From Candidatus Thiodiazotropha endolucinida (GTDB lineage: Bacteria > Pseudomonadota > Gammaproteobacteria > Chromatiales > Chromatiaceae): DNA of 64,000 bases. The notes below the pieces were generated by a model, which saw nothing but the letters and a program-made list of their open reading frames with translations, searched no databases and was not told the DNA's origin. The stretch lies in assembly GCF_001715975.1 (NCBI RefSeq), contig NZ_MARB01000015.1:62001-126000 (forward strand), given 5' to 3'. Position 1 is the first letter of the stretch, and every line of letters begins with the position of its first letter. Position numbers and translations under genes: made by a program. Shown here in pieces: positions 8,936-18,910 of this stretch.

Positions 8936-9240
8936 GAGAAGAGCCTATTCAACTCAGTGTATACACCGGTCAACGACGCAACCAGTATTTTACTTCCTGT
9001 CCCTCAGTAAGCTTCCGGCATTTTTTCAATATCCATCTCAACGGCACGGCCATGGCTGCTGTTGATCTGATGAATGATATTGTAGTCACTGTAGCGACTG
9101 AACTTGCGTCAAATTAGCCAGACTTCTACGGCGGCGGTCTGCAGAGGTCTTCATGCCTGTGGATAGTCATCAGCGACAAGCAGCCACTAAGGAAGCATAA
9201 AAGGCATAGTTAGATAAACCGTTTCATTCACTATTCCCAT
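8936..9240. other. Intergenic stretch with a possible gene remnant
   Basis: About 305 bases between the cyclotransferase-like gene and the oxidase-like gene. No full gene is supported. On the minus strand, 9004-9108 keeps an open frame of 34 codons listed separately. I see no clear promoter or terminator. Confidence 0.4.
9004..9108 (-). pseudogene. Possible C-terminal remnant of an unknown gene
   Basis: A minus-strand frame ends in a TGA at 9004-9006 and reads RKFSRYSDYN, then IIHQINSSHGRAVEMDIE, then KMPEAY. A stop codon lies directly upstream (9109-9111) and there is no plausible start. The composition looks protein-like, not random, so this may be the tail of a decayed gene. I do not recognise the family. 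It could also be chance. Confidence 0.25.
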
Positions 9241-10611
9241 TTATGATCTGGTGGTGATAAAGATACGCAACATGACCCAAACGAAGATAACCCCGCCGAT
9301 GACTGCAAGCAAACCACCTATACCCATCACACCCATCGCCAGTTTGGCGGACAGCGTATCCAGACCCTGGGCCGCCCCGGCCGTCTTGCGCTGGATGCCC
9401 ATGGCACCGGACATGGCCAATCCGGTGATATGCAGCAATTGCCCGGTGCCATATATCCAAGGCTGCAGTTCGGCCAGCCTGCCTTGTACAGGCGGATAAC
9501 CCAGTTTAGGAAGCAACAGATAAGCGAGCCCCATCAATCCCATGGTGACTCCCACGATGGAACCGTGGTAGTGGGCAGGAATAATGGTATTCACACCGGA
9601 GATGAACAGTGCAATGGCACCACCGGAAAAAAACAGCAGCATCGACATCCACAGGCTTCGGCGCAGGGGCCTCTCCTTTGACTCTGCACTATTCGCCTGC
9701 AGCAGACCGATGAATATCAGAATGCCAATCGGGGTAACCGCCAGACCGCCACCATACTGCATCAACTGGGTGAAAGCTGTACGGGATTCGATGGTCACTG
9801 TCTGGTAGAACAGGTAGATCAACGGTACCAGTAACACCGGTGCTATACCGAGAATCAAGAGCCAGTAGTACCAGCGAGAATCACCGGGCAAGGCTACCCC
9901 ACTATGCAGGGCAAGCCATAACCAGGCAAGGATGATCAATTGAGTATAAGCAAACTGCAGGCTATGCCCCGCCCCCCAGAAAAGATACTCGTAGTAACTC
10001 TGCCCAGTCACCTCTGCCGGTATCTGCCACCAAGCCGTCAACAGCGCCGCAAGAGAGATCAATACCGCCAGGGCAACCGTGAAAGCAGCCAGGCTTGGTA
10101 GATGGAGATGGCTCCACAAGACGCTTCGATAAGTACTCAGACCGATCAGTGCCTGCAATGCGATACCGAAGCCGAATAAACCCAAAGTGAGAAAGAACAG
10201 AGGTCGCTGCAATACCGGCACATAGTTGTTCATCAGCGGTGCCCCATCGCCTAAAAAGGCGGATAGGGCGATACCCAGGGCCCCCATCATGGCCAATCCA
10301 AAGGCAAGATACTGCAGCCGTATCGATCCGGATCCCGCCTGTGCAGTCAAACACCAAACCACCCCGGACATGGCCAGAAACCAGATCAGTACTGATTGAT
10401 CCACATGCACCACCAAGGCGGTACGGAAAAAATCCACCCAGGGAAAGAAGGCCTCGCTGCCCGGGGTGCGCGAGAGCACCAGCAGCAAGGCAAACAATCC
10501 CGCCAATCCCAGCGCCAACACCCCCAACTGCAACCATCTCACAGCCAGCTTTCTGTGCGCCTGCTCAGGGACAGGTACAACGATCACCCCATTGTCATCA
10601 ACTTCTATCAA
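9241..10611 (-). CDS. Heme-copper-oxidase-like subunit I, CuB ligands apparently missing
   Basis: 456 residues with about 12 hydrophobic helices. The fold resembles subunit I of ba3- or cbb3-type oxidases: H69 in VVHVDQSVLIW (low-spin heme ligand), H216 in LFWGAGHSLQF (position of the first CuB histidine), and H347/H349 in IPAHYHGSIVGV (the two heme ligands on helix X). Where oxidases have the adjacent HH pair on helix VII, this protein has T281-Q282 in RTAFTQLMQYGGG, and no HH occurs anywhere. It may not reduce oxygen in the usual way. No subunit II gene is nearby. It is divergent from ctaA and sco, which make and deliver oxidase cofactors. Start ATG 10611. Confidence 0.8.
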   Translation of the reverse strand: MIEVDDNGVIVVPVPEQAHRKLAVRWLQLGVLALGLAGLFALLLVLSRTPGSEAFFPWVDFFRTALVVHVDQSVLIWFLAMSGVVWCLTAQAGSGSIRLQYLAFGLAMMGALGIALSAFLGDGAPLMNNYVPVLQRPLFFLTLGLFGFGIALQALIGLSTYRSVLWSHLHLPSLAAFTVALAVLISLAALLTAWWQIPAEVTGQSYYEYLFWGAGHSLQFAYTQLIILAWLWLALHSGVALPGDSRWYYWLLILGIAPVLLVPLIYLFYQTVTIESRTAFTQLMQYGGGLAVTPIGILIFIGLLQANSAESKERPLRRSLWMSMLLFFSGGAIALFISGVNTIIPAHYHGSIVGVTMGLMGLAYLLLPKLGYPPVQGRLAELQPWIYGTGQLLHITGLAMSGAMGIQRKTAGAAQGLDTLSAKLAMGVMGIGGLLAVIGGVIFVWVMLRIFITTRS

Positions 10612-10735
10612 ACCTTTTCACCCTAACTTTCAACGATTTGGCCTGCTACTTCACGGCTAGACAGGCAAAATATCCATATCCCACGGGAACCACACAGATT
10701 TGCCATAGGAACGGCTCATATCGTACCTTGGTGTG

Positions 10736-11746
10736 ATGGAAATGACATTTATCTACCAATATCGCCTTGCCGCATTTACCTGCCTGCTGGCCTTCTGTGT
10801 GATATTGATGGGAGCCTATGTGCGCCTCTCGGATGCCGGGCTGGGTTGTCCCGACTGGCCCGGTTGTTACGGCAAGCTGGTGGTACCGGTTGACGAAAAA
10901 GCGGTTGAAGACGCGAATCGCGCCTACGCCGACCGGCCACTGGATCAAGACAAGGCGTGGAAAGAGATGGTGCATCGGTATCTGGCGGGCAGCCTGGGAA
11001 TAACCATCCTGATGCTGGCAATGCTTGCCTGGCGTAATCGACGCTACGTCATGCAACCCCTGCTGCTACCCACACTGTTACTGTTGCTGGTCATTTTTCA
11101 GGCCCTCCTGGGCATGTGGACTGTGACTCTGTTGGTGAAACCGGCGATTGTCACTGCCCACCTGCTGGGTGGTTTTGCCACATTCGTTCTGCTGGGTCTT
11201 CTGGTGCTTAAGTTACGCCCGGTCGGCCCGGCCCACGCCATCGACACCTCCAGATCGACACGCAGGCTGATACATTTGTCTCTGATGATTCTTGTGTTAC
11301 AGATTTCCTTGGGCGGTTGGACCAGCAGCAATTACGCCGCCCTGGCTTGCACCGAATTCCCCACCTGTTACGCCGGTTCCTGGTGGCCTGAAACAGACTT
11401 CAGCGAAGCTTTCGTGTTGTGGCGGGGCCTGGGTGTCAACTATGAGTTCGGTGTGCTTGAAAACGATGCAAGGACCGCCATCCACATAACCCATCGAATC
11501 GGCGCCTTGATCACAGCTCTCACTCTGGGATTCCTGGTCTGGCGCCTGGCACGTCTTGAATCCTCACCACTGCTTAGAAAGCTGGGGCTCAGCCTTCTGA
11601 TACTGTTGGTCATTCAGATTACCCTTGGTATAACGAATGTACTCGGGCACCTTCCATTAAGCATTGCAGTAGCACACAATGGAGGTGCAGCACTGCTGCT
11701 CTTATTGTTAGTGACACTTATCTGGGTTTCGAGAAGACACGAATAA
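10736..11746 (+). CDS. ctaA: Heme A synthase, COX15/CtaA family
   Basis: About 336 residues with eight membrane helices in two similar halves. It shows MGAYVRLSDAGLGCPDWPGC near the start and ACTEFPTCYAGSWWP in the second half, plus the four heme-ligand histidines: in MVHRYLAG, TAHLLGG, ITHRIGA and AVAHNGG. It oxidises the C8 methyl of heme O to make heme A for aa3/ba3-type oxidases in the inner membrane. A GTG at 10733 and an ATG at 10736 lie back to back; I use the ATG, and ATG 10742 is also possible. sco follows after 7 bases. Confidence 0.94.
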   Translation: MEMTFIYQYRLAAFTCLLAFCVILMGAYVRLSDAGLGCPDWPGCYGKLVVPVDEKAVEDANRAYADRPLDQDKAWKEMVHRYLAGSLGITILMLAMLAWRNRRYVMQPLLLPTLLLLLVIFQALLGMWTVTLLVKPAIVTAHLLGGFATFVLLGLLVLKLRPVGPAHAIDTSRSTRRLIHLSLMILVLQISLGGWTSSNYAALACTEFPTCYAGSWWPETDFSEAFVLWRGLGVNYEFGVLENDARTAIHITHRIGALITALTLGFLVWRLARLESSPLLRKLGLSLLILLVIQITLGITNVLGHLPLSIAVAHNGGAALLLLLLVTLIWVSRRHE

Positions 11747-11753
11747 CATCACG

Positions 11754-12422
11754 ATGAAAGAAAACGACACATCACGTATGAGTCTCATACCACTGATCAT
11801 CGCGGTATCGGTAGTTGCCGGGTTGGTTGTCTGGTATTTATTGCCGCTGAAAAGATCTTCGGCTCCCGTAGATGAGCCGGTGAAGACCGAACAGGCATTG
11901 CTGATGCCTGAGTTCAGACCACTCAAGCCTTTTTCGTTGACTACCCACAATGGCGCAGCCTATGATAATCAGAGCCTGCTTGGGCGCTGGACATTCATGA
12001 GTTTCGGTTATACCTACTGTCCGGATATCTGCCCCACAACCATGTCTCTGTTTGCTGAGATGCATGACAGAATCCAGGCTCAGAAATCCACCAAACCCTA
12101 CCAGGTGACCTTTGTATCAGTAGACCCCGAACGGGACTCGCTAGAACGTCTGTCCGAATACGTGACCTATTTTGATCCCTCCTTCGTAGGCGCAACCGGG
12201 CCGGAGGAAGCCCTGCAAGCGTTGACCAAGCCACTCGGCATACTCTATAGGCGGGTGGAGACCGAAGACAGTGCGATGGGATATGTCATGGACCACTCGG
12301 CCTCAATCATTCTTGTCGATCCGCAAGGTCGTTTCCATGCCTACTTCAGCCCCCCTCACGATGCAGAAAAGATGGCGAATGATTTCATTGCCATTAGCAG
12401 TCTGACAACAATTGCACGATAG
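11754..12422 (+). CDS. sco: SCO1/SenC copper-delivery protein
   Basis: 222 residues with an N-terminal membrane anchor (about 10-30) and a thioredoxin-like domain. Copper ligands are present: C89 and C93 in GYTYCPDICP and H181 in VMDHSASIILVDPQG. SCO proteins insert copper into the CuA site of cytochrome oxidase subunit II or keep its cysteines reduced. Because a CuA subunit is not seen nearby, its client is probably encoded elsewhere, or the protein works as a redox partner for the neighbouring oxidase-like protein. Follows ctaA with 7 bases between. Confidence 0.93.
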   Translation: MKENDTSRMSLIPLIIAVSVVAGLVVWYLLPLKRSSAPVDEPVKTEQALLMPEFRPLKPFSLTTHNGAAYDNQSLLGRWTFMSFGYTYCPDICPTTMSLFAEMHDRIQAQKSTKPYQVTFVSVDPERDSLERLSEYVTYFDPSFVGATGPEEALQALTKPLGILYRRVETEDSAMGYVMDHSASIILVDPQGRFHAYFSPPHDAEKMANDFIAISSLTTIAR

Positions 12423-12439
12423 CACCGAGGGAGAATGGC

Positions 12440-12742
12440 ATGAACGATCCGATCAATGGCAAATGCTGGCAATGCTGCGGCAGTGAGTTGGAGACAGTCG
12501 ATTATGGCCGTGAAACCACCTGCCGATCGTGTGGAAAACCGACACGGGTATGTCGCAACTGTCGCTGGTACGCACCAAACAGACCCAATCAGTGTGAAGA
12601 GCCGGTGGCGGATCGGGTTATGGACAAGGAGAAGGCCAACTTCTGCGGATATTTCGAACCCACCGCGGAGATCAAGGGCAAGGATACCCAAACTTCACAA
12701 GATGCCCTACGCCAGGCGGCAGAGGATCTGTTCAAGTCCTGA
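12440..12742 (+). CDS. Small cysteine-rich zinc-ribbon-like protein
   Basis: 100 residues with paired cysteines C9/C12/C13, C28/C31 and C38/C41, then single C52 and C69. The first four motifs look like one or two zinc ribbons. The C-terminal 25 residues are polar and probably helical. There is no signal peptide, so it should be cytoplasmic. It follows sco by 17 bases with GGGAG before ATG 12440 and probably belongs to the same transcript. I do not recognise a named family. Confidence 0.65.
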   Translation: MNDPINGKCWQCCGSELETVDYGRETTCRSCGKPTRVCRNCRWYAPNRPNQCEEPVADRVMDKEKANFCGYFEPTAEIKGKDTQTSQDALRQAAEDLFKS

Positions 12743-12745
12743 GAT

Positions 12746-12755
12746 CTAGGGCCTG
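12746..12755. repeat. Fragment of the CTAGGGCC repeat tip
   Basis: CTAGGGCCTG lies 3 bases after the zinc-ribbon stop codon. It matches the first ten bases of the repeat family whose full copies are at 17691 and 25781. So short a match could be chance, but the position, in a gap next to a stop codon, fits the family. Confidence 0.35.
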
Positions 12756-12785
12756 ACGCGCATGGCAGAGCGAAAGTTTCAATGC

Positions 12786-13865
12786 TCAATTCACAGGCGA
12801 TTGATGCAGTCCCATTGCGCCTTCGAGCAGATTACCCTCTAGATCGACCCCATCGAATCGGGTTTTACGAAGATTCGCCTTGCGTAGATTGCAGCGGTGT
12901 AAACTGGCACCCGTGAAATCGGCACCATAGAGGTTAGTACCCTCAAAATCGGCATACTCCAATTGCGCCGAACGAAATTTCGCATCCTTCAAATTGGCGC
13001 CGTTGAACCTCACCCGTGAAATTTGCGCATTGGAGAAATCCACACCGATCAGATTCCCACTGAGTTCCATGCCCCTCAGCGTCGCCGCTTCGAGTTTCGC
13101 GCCTTTGAGTTTCGCACCGTGCATTCTCGCCCCTTCGAAATTGGCGCCATGCAGGTTTGCATCAACGAATGCCACCTTCTTCAGCTCCGCATCGATGAAT
13201 CGGGCCTGCTTCAGGTTTGCACCGCTTAGATCCGCTTTCAGTAGTCTTGCTCGGGTAAAATCGATTTCTCGCAGATCCAGGCCGGATAGCCTCGCCATTC
13301 GCAGATCGGTTTGTTTGAAACTGGCCCCAGACAGATCAGCTGTCTTGGTCAGATTGACTCCACGCAGATTGGCGCTATCGAGAACGGCACCTGCCAACAC
13401 CACACTATCGAGCCTGCTACCCGCCAATATGGCTGACTCAAGCTTGGCCCCGCTCAGGTTTGCAGCAGAGAGATCCGCCCCTTCCAGGTTGGCCTCCTTC
13501 AGGTTAGCGTCACGCAGGTCTGCCCCGCTTAGATTGGCCCGGCTGAATCTGCCACGCGACAGGTCCAAATTCTGCATTGAAGCCCCACGGAGATCGGTTC
13601 GCGCGAAACTCGCGCCCTTTAGCGTTGCGCCTTCCAAGCGGGCACCACTGAGATCGGCCTGATAGAACATCGCGTTGTCAAGCCGGGCGCCACGCAGATC
13701 GACACCGTTCAGATCCTGCATCCGCAGGTCAGCTTGCCTGAGATCACATTGTTGACAGCTTCTCTGATCGAGCAGTTGCTGGACAGCCAGTTCGCCGGCT
13801 GAAAGCTGGGCAGGTAACAACACGGCCATGAGGCCGATCAGGTTTGGTATGGTTTTTTTCAACAT
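12786..13865 (-). CDS. Exported pentapeptide-repeat protein
   Basis: 359 residues. Residues 1-24 form a signal peptide (hydrophobic stretch, cleavage near SAGE). C37 and C40 in QRSCQQCDL precede the repeats. From about residue 45 to 345 the sequence is made of A(D/N)LxX pentapeptides such as ADLSG, ANLSG, AKLKG and ADFEG, which fold as a right-handed beta-helix. Two short breaks occur. Function of exported members is generally unknown; DNA-mimic roles known for Qnr/MfpA do not fit a periplasmic protein. Start ATG 13865. It converges on the zinc-ribbon gene. Confidence 0.9.
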   Translation of the reverse strand: MLKKTIPNLIGLMAVLLPAQLSAGELAVQQLLDQRSCQQCDLRQADLRMQDLNGVDLRGARLDNAMFYQADLSGARLEGATLKGASFARTDLRGASMQNLDLSRGRFSRANLSGADLRDANLKEANLEGADLSAANLSGAKLESAILAGSRLDSVVLAGAVLDSANLRGVNLTKTADLSGASFKQTDLRMARLSGLDLREIDFTRARLLKADLSGANLKQARFIDAELKKVAFVDANLHGANFEGARMHGAKLKGAKLEAATLRGMELSGNLIGVDFSNAQISRVRFNGANLKDAKFRSAQLEYADFEGTNLYGADFTGASLHRCNLRKANLRKTRFDGVDLEGNLLEGAMGLHQSPVN

Positions 13866-14136
13866 GCCTCCTTAATGTTGTATCCAAACAGGACTCTAGA
13901 ATACTCATTAACGTTGCTTACTCAACCTATAACTACCATAAATTTTCGGAGGAATAGAGAGTGAAATGGTGCGATGTATAAAGCTCTATGAAGAAAGTAG
14001 TATGAATATAACAGGAGCGAACAGATTGCTACTTTCAGGGTTTTGAAGATCAAATAATCCCTATCCCGATTGGCCGTTCTCCAGTACTTTGTGAGACAAT
14101 CGCCTGTTTTTCAATCCAGTCCACCAAGCTTGCTCA

Positions 14137-17100
14137 ATGTCTGAAAAACCCGTACAACCGCTATCTCCATTCGAACCCATTCTACCGCAGGCTGCTGGCG
14201 AACGGCTGCAATGGGGCGGATTACATGGATCCAGCGCCGCACTGGCAATCGCCAATGCGGCGAGTGCCTATCAGGGCCTGCTGCTGGTGGTGACCCATGA
14301 TATGCAGTCAGCCACCCGGCTGGAGCGAGAACTGGGATTCTTTCTCGACACTGCGGATGTCCCGGTGGTCAATTTCCCCGATTGGGAGACCCTGCCCTAC
14401 GATCTCTTCTCGCCCTTGCCCGAGTTGATCTCGCAGCGGCTGCTGACCCTCTACCGCCTGCCGCGGATGCAGCGTGGCGTACTTGTCGCCCCAGTTTCCA
14501 CATTGATGCAGCGCCTGGCACCGAAGAGCTTTCTCGACGCTCATTGCCTGATTGTCGAATGCGGACAAAGCATCGATCTGGATGAAACCCGGCGACGGCT
14601 CGAACATGGCGGCTATCAGTGTGTCTCGCAAGTCTTTTCCCATGGTGAATTCGCTGTCAGGGGATCCCTGCTCGATATCTTCCCCATGGGCAGCCAACGC
14701 CCCTATCGTATCGATCTGTTCGACGATGAGGTCGATACCATACGAACCTTCGATCCGGAGAGCCAACGCTCCTGTGACAAGGTCCCACGCATCGAAATGC
14801 TCCCCGCCAGGGAGTTTCCCATGGATGAAGCGGGTATCAATCGATTTCGCCGTAACTACCGTAGCCAGTTCGAAGGGGATCTGCAGCAAAGCCTGATCTA
14901 TCAGGATGTCTCCGATGGCAGGATACCCGGCGGCCTTGAGTACTACCTGCCGCTGTTTTTCGAACAGACGGAAACCCTTTTCGATTACCTGCCGGAACAC
15001 CATATGGTGATGGAACTGGAAGAGGTGAGAGACCGGGCGACAATCTTCTTCAATGAGGTGAAGGCGCGGTTTGAAGAGCGCCGTCATGATCTCGAACGGC
15101 CCCTGCTGGCGCCAAGCAAGCTCTACATTTCGGCAGACGAACTTGCCTCGCTTTTGAAGCAGGGTCACTCAATCATGCTGAGCCACCACAAAATAGCGGC
15201 ACGCAGTAAAGGCTATGCCGATGTGGTTAACTTCAGTTCCAAACTGCCTCCCCCGGTTGCATTCCAGGTGCGCAGCAAGGATCCAGCCTCCGCATTGCGG
15301 CATTTTCTCGAGAACAAATCCACACGGGTGCTTATTATCGCCGAAGGCGCCGGTCGACGGGAGATGTTGTTGGGAACCCTGCGGGATCTCCATATTGATC
15401 CCAAGGTCGTTGATGGCTGGGAATCCTTTCTCAACGACAATATCAAGATAGCACTGTGCGTGGCGCCACTGGAGCAGGGACTTTGGCTGCAGGAACAGGG
15501 TATCGCCCTGATCACCGAGACCCAGCTCTATGGCGAGCGGGTACGCCAGGAACGAAGGCGGCGCAAGGTCAGTCAGGATCCGGATCAGATTGTACGCAAC
15601 CTTACCGAATTGCACATGGGTGCCCCGGTGGTGCATGAAGATCATGGCGTGGGTCGTTATCTCGGTCTGCAGACCCTCAATGTAGGCGGCATGGAGACAG
15701 AGTTTCTTACCCTGGAGTACGCCCGCGGCGATAAACTCTATGTACCGGTCGCCTCGCTCCATCTGATCAGCCGATATGCCGGGGCATCCCCGGAAAACGC
15801 ACCGCTGCACCGTTTAGGCGGGGACCAGTGGGAAAAAACAAAACGCAAGGCAGCCAAGCAGATACGTGATGTTGCTGCGGAACTGCTGGAGATTTATGCC
15901 AGGCGCGCCGCACGCCAGGGCGTAGCCTTTCCCACACCGGATGACGAGTATCAGGCCTTCGCGTCTTCATTCGATTTCGAAGAGACACCGGACCAATTCC
16001 AGACTATCGACGCCGTCTTGCAGGACATGGTCTCAACCCGCCCCATGGACAGGGTGGTCTGCGGCGATGTCGGTTTCGGCAAGACGGAAGTCGCCATGCG
16101 GGCCGCTTTCATGGCAACCCAGGGCAATAAACAGATTGCGGTATTGGTGCCAACCACACTGCTGGCGCAACAACACTACCAGAATTTCACCGATCGCTTC
16201 GCCGACTGGCCGGTGAAGGTGGAGAGCCTCTCCCGCTTCCGTACCGGAAAACAGCAGCAAAAGGTGATCGATGGCCTGCGGGATGGAACTATCGATATCG
16301 TTGTGGGCACCCATAAACTGTTGTCACAGGAGATCAAATTCAAAAATCTGGGTTTGGTGATCATCGATGAAGAACATCGCTTTGGCGTGCGCCACAAAGA
16401 GAAGCTCAAGGCACTGCGAAGTGAGGTCGACCTATTGACTCTGACCGCCACCCCCATACCACGTACCCTCAACATGGCCATGTCGGGGATGCGCGATCTC
16501 TCCATCATCGCCACCCCGCCTGCCCTGCGCCATCCGGTCAAGACCTTTGTCAGCCAATGGAATGACAGCCTCATCATCGAGGCCTGCCAACGGGAGTTGA
16601 AGCGCGGCGGACAGATCTATTTTCTGCACAACGAGGTCAGCACCATTGAAAATATGGCTGAACGGCTCGAATCCCTGCTGCCCGGCATTCGACTCCAGAT
16701 TGCCCATGGTCAGATGCGTGAACGGGAACTGGAAGGGATCATGCGCGACTTCTACCACCAGCGTTTCAGCCTGCTGGTCTGCACCACGATCATCGAGAGC
16801 GGTATCGACGTACCCAGTGCCAATACCATGATTATCAACCGGGCGGATAAATTGGGGCTGGCCCAACTTCATCAGATACGCGGCCGTGTTGGCCGTTCCC
16901 ATCATCGGGCCTATGCCTATCTGCTGACACCTCCGCCGGGAAGCATGACAGCGGATGCCAAAAAACGCCTTGAAGCCATTGAATCCCTTGAAGATCTTGG
17001 CGCTGGCTTTACCCTGTCCACTCACGACCTGGAGATTCGCGGTGCGGGTGAGTTACTGGGCGAAGAGCAGAGCGGCCAGATCCAGGAGATCGGCTTTTCA

Positions 17101-17616
17101 CTCTATACCGAGCTACTCGATAGGGCGGTAGCGGCGCTTAAGGCCGGCAGACAACCGGAGTTGGATAGGCCGCTGGACCACGGTACGGAGATCGAACTCA
17201 ATATCCCCGCTCTGCTGCCGGAAGACTATCTTCCCGATGTTCATTCACGTCTGGTTCTCTACAAACGCATCGCCAGCGCCAAGGACCAGACCGAGCTGCG
17301 AGATCTGCAGGTTGAGATGATCGATCGATTTGGACTGCTGCCTGAAGCGACAAAGAATCTGTTTGAAATCACAGAGCTGAAACTGCGCGCCCACCCCCTG
17401 GGTATTCGTAAGATTGAGGCCGGGCCCAAAGGGGCGCGACTGCTGTTTGATGAGAACCCTAAACTCGATCCGGCCATATTGATCGGCCTGATTCAGAGCC
17501 GGCCCAATACATACAAGCTGGATGGGAATGATAAACTACGCTATTTCGCCGATCTCGAGACGCCCGACGGGCGGGTTAAAAAAATACACACCCTGCTTGA
17601 CAGCCTGATAGACTGA
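14137..17616 (+). CDS. mfd: Transcription-repair coupling factor Mfd
   Basis: 1159 residues, the normal Mfd length. The order is an N-terminal UvrB-like module (about 15-350), the RNA-polymerase-interacting domain (about 490-570, with [12 protein letters not shown]), the RecG-like ATPase motor with Walker [10 protein letters not shown] near 645 and the DEEH box, then TATPIPRTL, the [12 protein letters not shown] and QIRGRVGRS helicase motifs, and the C-terminal TRCF domain (about 1010-1110). It pushes stalled RNA polymerase off DNA damage and recruits UvrA. Start ATG 14137. csiV follows beyond a repeat. Confidence 0.97.
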   Translation: MSEKPVQPLSPFEPILPQAAGERLQWGGLHGSSAALAIANAASAYQGLLLVVTHDMQSATRLERELGFFLDTADVPVVNFPDWETLPYDLFSPLPELISQRLLTLYRLPRMQRGVLVAPVSTLMQRLAPKSFLDAHCLIVECGQSIDLDETRRRLEHGGYQCVSQVFSHGEFAVRGSLLDIFPMGSQRPYRIDLFDDEVDTIRTFDPESQRSCDKVPRIEMLPAREFPMDEAGINRFRRNYRSQFEGDLQQSLIYQDVSDGRIPGGLEYYLPLFFEQTETLFDYLPEHHMVMELEEVRDRATIFFNEVKARFEERRHDLERPLLAPSKLYISADELASLLKQGHSIMLSHHKIAARSKGYADVVNFSSKLPPPVAFQVRSKDPASALRHFLENKSTRVLIIAEGAGRREMLLGTLRDLHIDPKVVDGWESFLNDNIKIALCVAPLEQGLWLQEQGIALITETQLYGERVRQERRRRKVSQDPDQIVRNLTELHMGAPVVHEDHGVGRYLGLQTLNVGGMETEFLTLEYARGDKLYVPVASLHLISRYAGASPENAPLHRLGGDQWEKTKRKAAKQIRDVAAELLEIYARRAARQGVAFPTPDDEYQAFASSFDFEETPDQFQTIDAVLQDMVSTRPMDRVVCGDVGFGKTEVAMRAAFMATQGNKQIAVLVPTTLLAQQHYQNFTDRFADWPVKVESLSRFRTGKQQQKVIDGLRDGTIDIVVGTHKLLSQEIKFKNLGLVIIDEEHRFGVRHKEKLKALRSEVDLLTLTATPIPRTLNMAMSGMRDLSIIATPPALRHPVKTFVSQWNDSLIIEACQRELKRGGQIYFLHNEVSTIENMAERLESLLPGIRLQIAHGQMRERELEGIMRDFYHQRFSLLVCTTIIESGIDVPSANTMIINRADKLGLAQLHQIRGRVGRSHHRAYAYLLTPPPGSMTADAKKRLEAIESLEDLGAGFTLSTHDLEIRGAGELLGEEQSGQIQEIGFSLYTELLDRAVAALKAGRQPELDRPLDHGTEIELNIPALLPEDYLPDVHSRLVLYKRIASAKDQTELRDLQVEMIDRFGLLPEATKNLFEITELKLRAHPLGIRKIEAGPKGARLLFDENPKLDPAILIGLIQSRPNTYKLDGNDKLRYFADLETPDGRVKKIHTLLDSLID

Positions 17617-17690
17617 TGTGGTTCAACAAAGGATGGCATGCATAATGAAGCCGCTACTGGCGCACTTTCCAGTATCGACCGAAGAATATA

Positions 17691-17960
17691 CTAGGGCCTG
17701 TTAACACTAATCCAATGCGCCCTGTTGTGCCTGAAAAAGCGCCAATCAAGGCGCGAGGAGAGAAGTTTGGTTATTCCAAATGAACGACGAGCAACGCCGA
17801 GTGGCGCTTTTTCAGGCACAACCCGAAGGGCCGGGCTGTTTTCGCACCCAGCGGCGTTATCATTCGCTCATGTAGAATAACTACACTACGCTCATTCTGC
17901 CTTGCTGGGCACGAAAACAGCCCCAGCAGGGCGTATTGGATTAGTGTTAACAGGCCCTAG
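17691..17960. repeat. Palindromic repeat, full copy A (MITE-like)
   Basis: 270 bases bounded by CTAGGGCCTGTTAACACTAA and its exact reverse complement, with terminal inverted repeats of about 26 bases. Inside are two large hairpins: arms GCCTGAAAAAGCGCCA and TGGCGCTTTTTCAGGC, then GGGCTGTTTTCG...CCCAGC with its complement. Reversed, it matches copy B at 25781 almost base for base except for about 28 extra bases in B. It has no credible coding content. The ends CTAG may be a 4-base target duplication. It fills most of the 380-base gap between mfd and csiV. Confidence 0.9.
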
Positions 17961-17996
17961 TGCAATTGATGAGAATGGGTTGATAAGGTTTACCAG

Positions 17997-18782
17997 ATGA
18001 GAAGGTTCCGGGAAAAGTTAAGCGCTCTGCTTATAGGCGCACTCATGATGCAACCAATGATGTTACCGGCAGCGGGCGCAGATAATGACAACGCCCCCGT
18101 TTGGTATCAATTTGAGGTGCTGATCTTCGAGCGCATTGCGCCAGGTGCCGGATCCACTGAGGGATGGCCCGATGATCCGGGGAGACCGTCGCCAAGCAAT
18201 GCGACCTGGTTCACAAAGGGACAACCGCTAGAGCATAATAAACCCGTCGCCTTCCGTGCCTTGCCCGCTGAGGAGAAATCCCTGAATGACGCCTGGCGTC
18301 AAATGCGCAGATCCCGTGACTACCGCCCCCTTTACCATGTTGCATGGCGTCAGCCGATGGAACATCCAGACAAGGCTAAACAGGTCCAATTCTCTCTGTT
18401 GCCCGCCGATGGCGCAAAGGTCTCGGATTTCAATCCACCGAAACTCGAGGGCACCCTGAAATTCAGCATCAAACGCTATCTGCACCTGGATGCAGATATT
18501 GTGTTACATAGAAGCACCCGTGGAAGCACTGCGCAAGCGAATGATGACAACTTTGGTTTTACGCCACGCTTCCAGCATTATCGGATGCGGGAGAGCAGGC
18601 GCATGCGCAGCGGAAAACTCCACTACATCGACCATCCGGTGATCGGCCTGCTGACGATCGCAGAACGCTATGAACCGCCACAACCCGAAATCATTGAAAC
18701 CCCTGTGCCGGTTCCGACGATAGTTCCGCCGACCCAGACCCGGCCGCAGGGGCAAGTGGAACAAAAACCCGCGACTCAGTAG
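17997..18782 (+). CDS. csiV: CsiV-family exported protein
   Basis: 261 residues with a signal peptide (about 1-27). The opening of the mature protein, APVWYQFEVLIFER, and the later LHYIDHPVIGLLTIAERYE are typical of the CsiV/DUF2803 family, whose members bind peptidoglycan and affect septation or shape. The gene lies downstream of mfd, as in many gammaproteobacteria, though here a repeat separates the two. The C-terminal 35 residues are rich in Pro, Thr and Val. Start ATG 17997. Confidence 0.8.
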   Translation: MRRFREKLSALLIGALMMQPMMLPAAGADNDNAPVWYQFEVLIFERIAPGAGSTEGWPDDPGRPSPSNATWFTKGQPLEHNKPVAFRALPAEEKSLNDAWRQMRRSRDYRPLYHVAWRQPMEHPDKAKQVQFSLLPADGAKVSDFNPPKLEGTLKFSIKRYLHLDADIVLHRSTRGSTAQANDDNFGFTPRFQHYRMRESRRMRSGKLHYIDHPVIGLLTIAERYEPPQPEIIETPVPVPTIVPPTQTRPQGQVEQKPATQ

Positions 18783-18855
18783 CGCAGCGGCTTGTTTCCG
18801 GTTTTCACTCTCCTGGGGGGGAACTCATACCTCACTTTAGCGACTTATCGTATGC

Positions 18856-18878
18856 ATTCCCACGCGGAGCGTGGGAAC
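18856..18878. repeat. Short REP-like palindrome
   Basis: TTCCCACGC and GCGTGGGAA surround GGA. This type of palindrome is common between genes in gammaproteobacteria. It lies between the convergent ends of csiV and pqiC and could act as a shared transcript end, though no T-run follows. Confidence 0.6.
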
Positions 18879-18910
18879 GAGACATAATTGCCTGGACATA
18901 CCCGTGATTA

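Noticed and set aside
8857-9117. An 86-codon plus-strand frame between the cyclotransferase-like and oxidase-like genes
   Set aside because: It starts inside the neighbouring gene, has no ribosome binding site and no recognisable motif; the minus-strand remnant is the better candidate there.
12786-13865. Regular spaced repeats taken as a CRISPR array
   Set aside because: They are codon-level pentapeptide repeats in an open frame, with no unique spacers of constant length.
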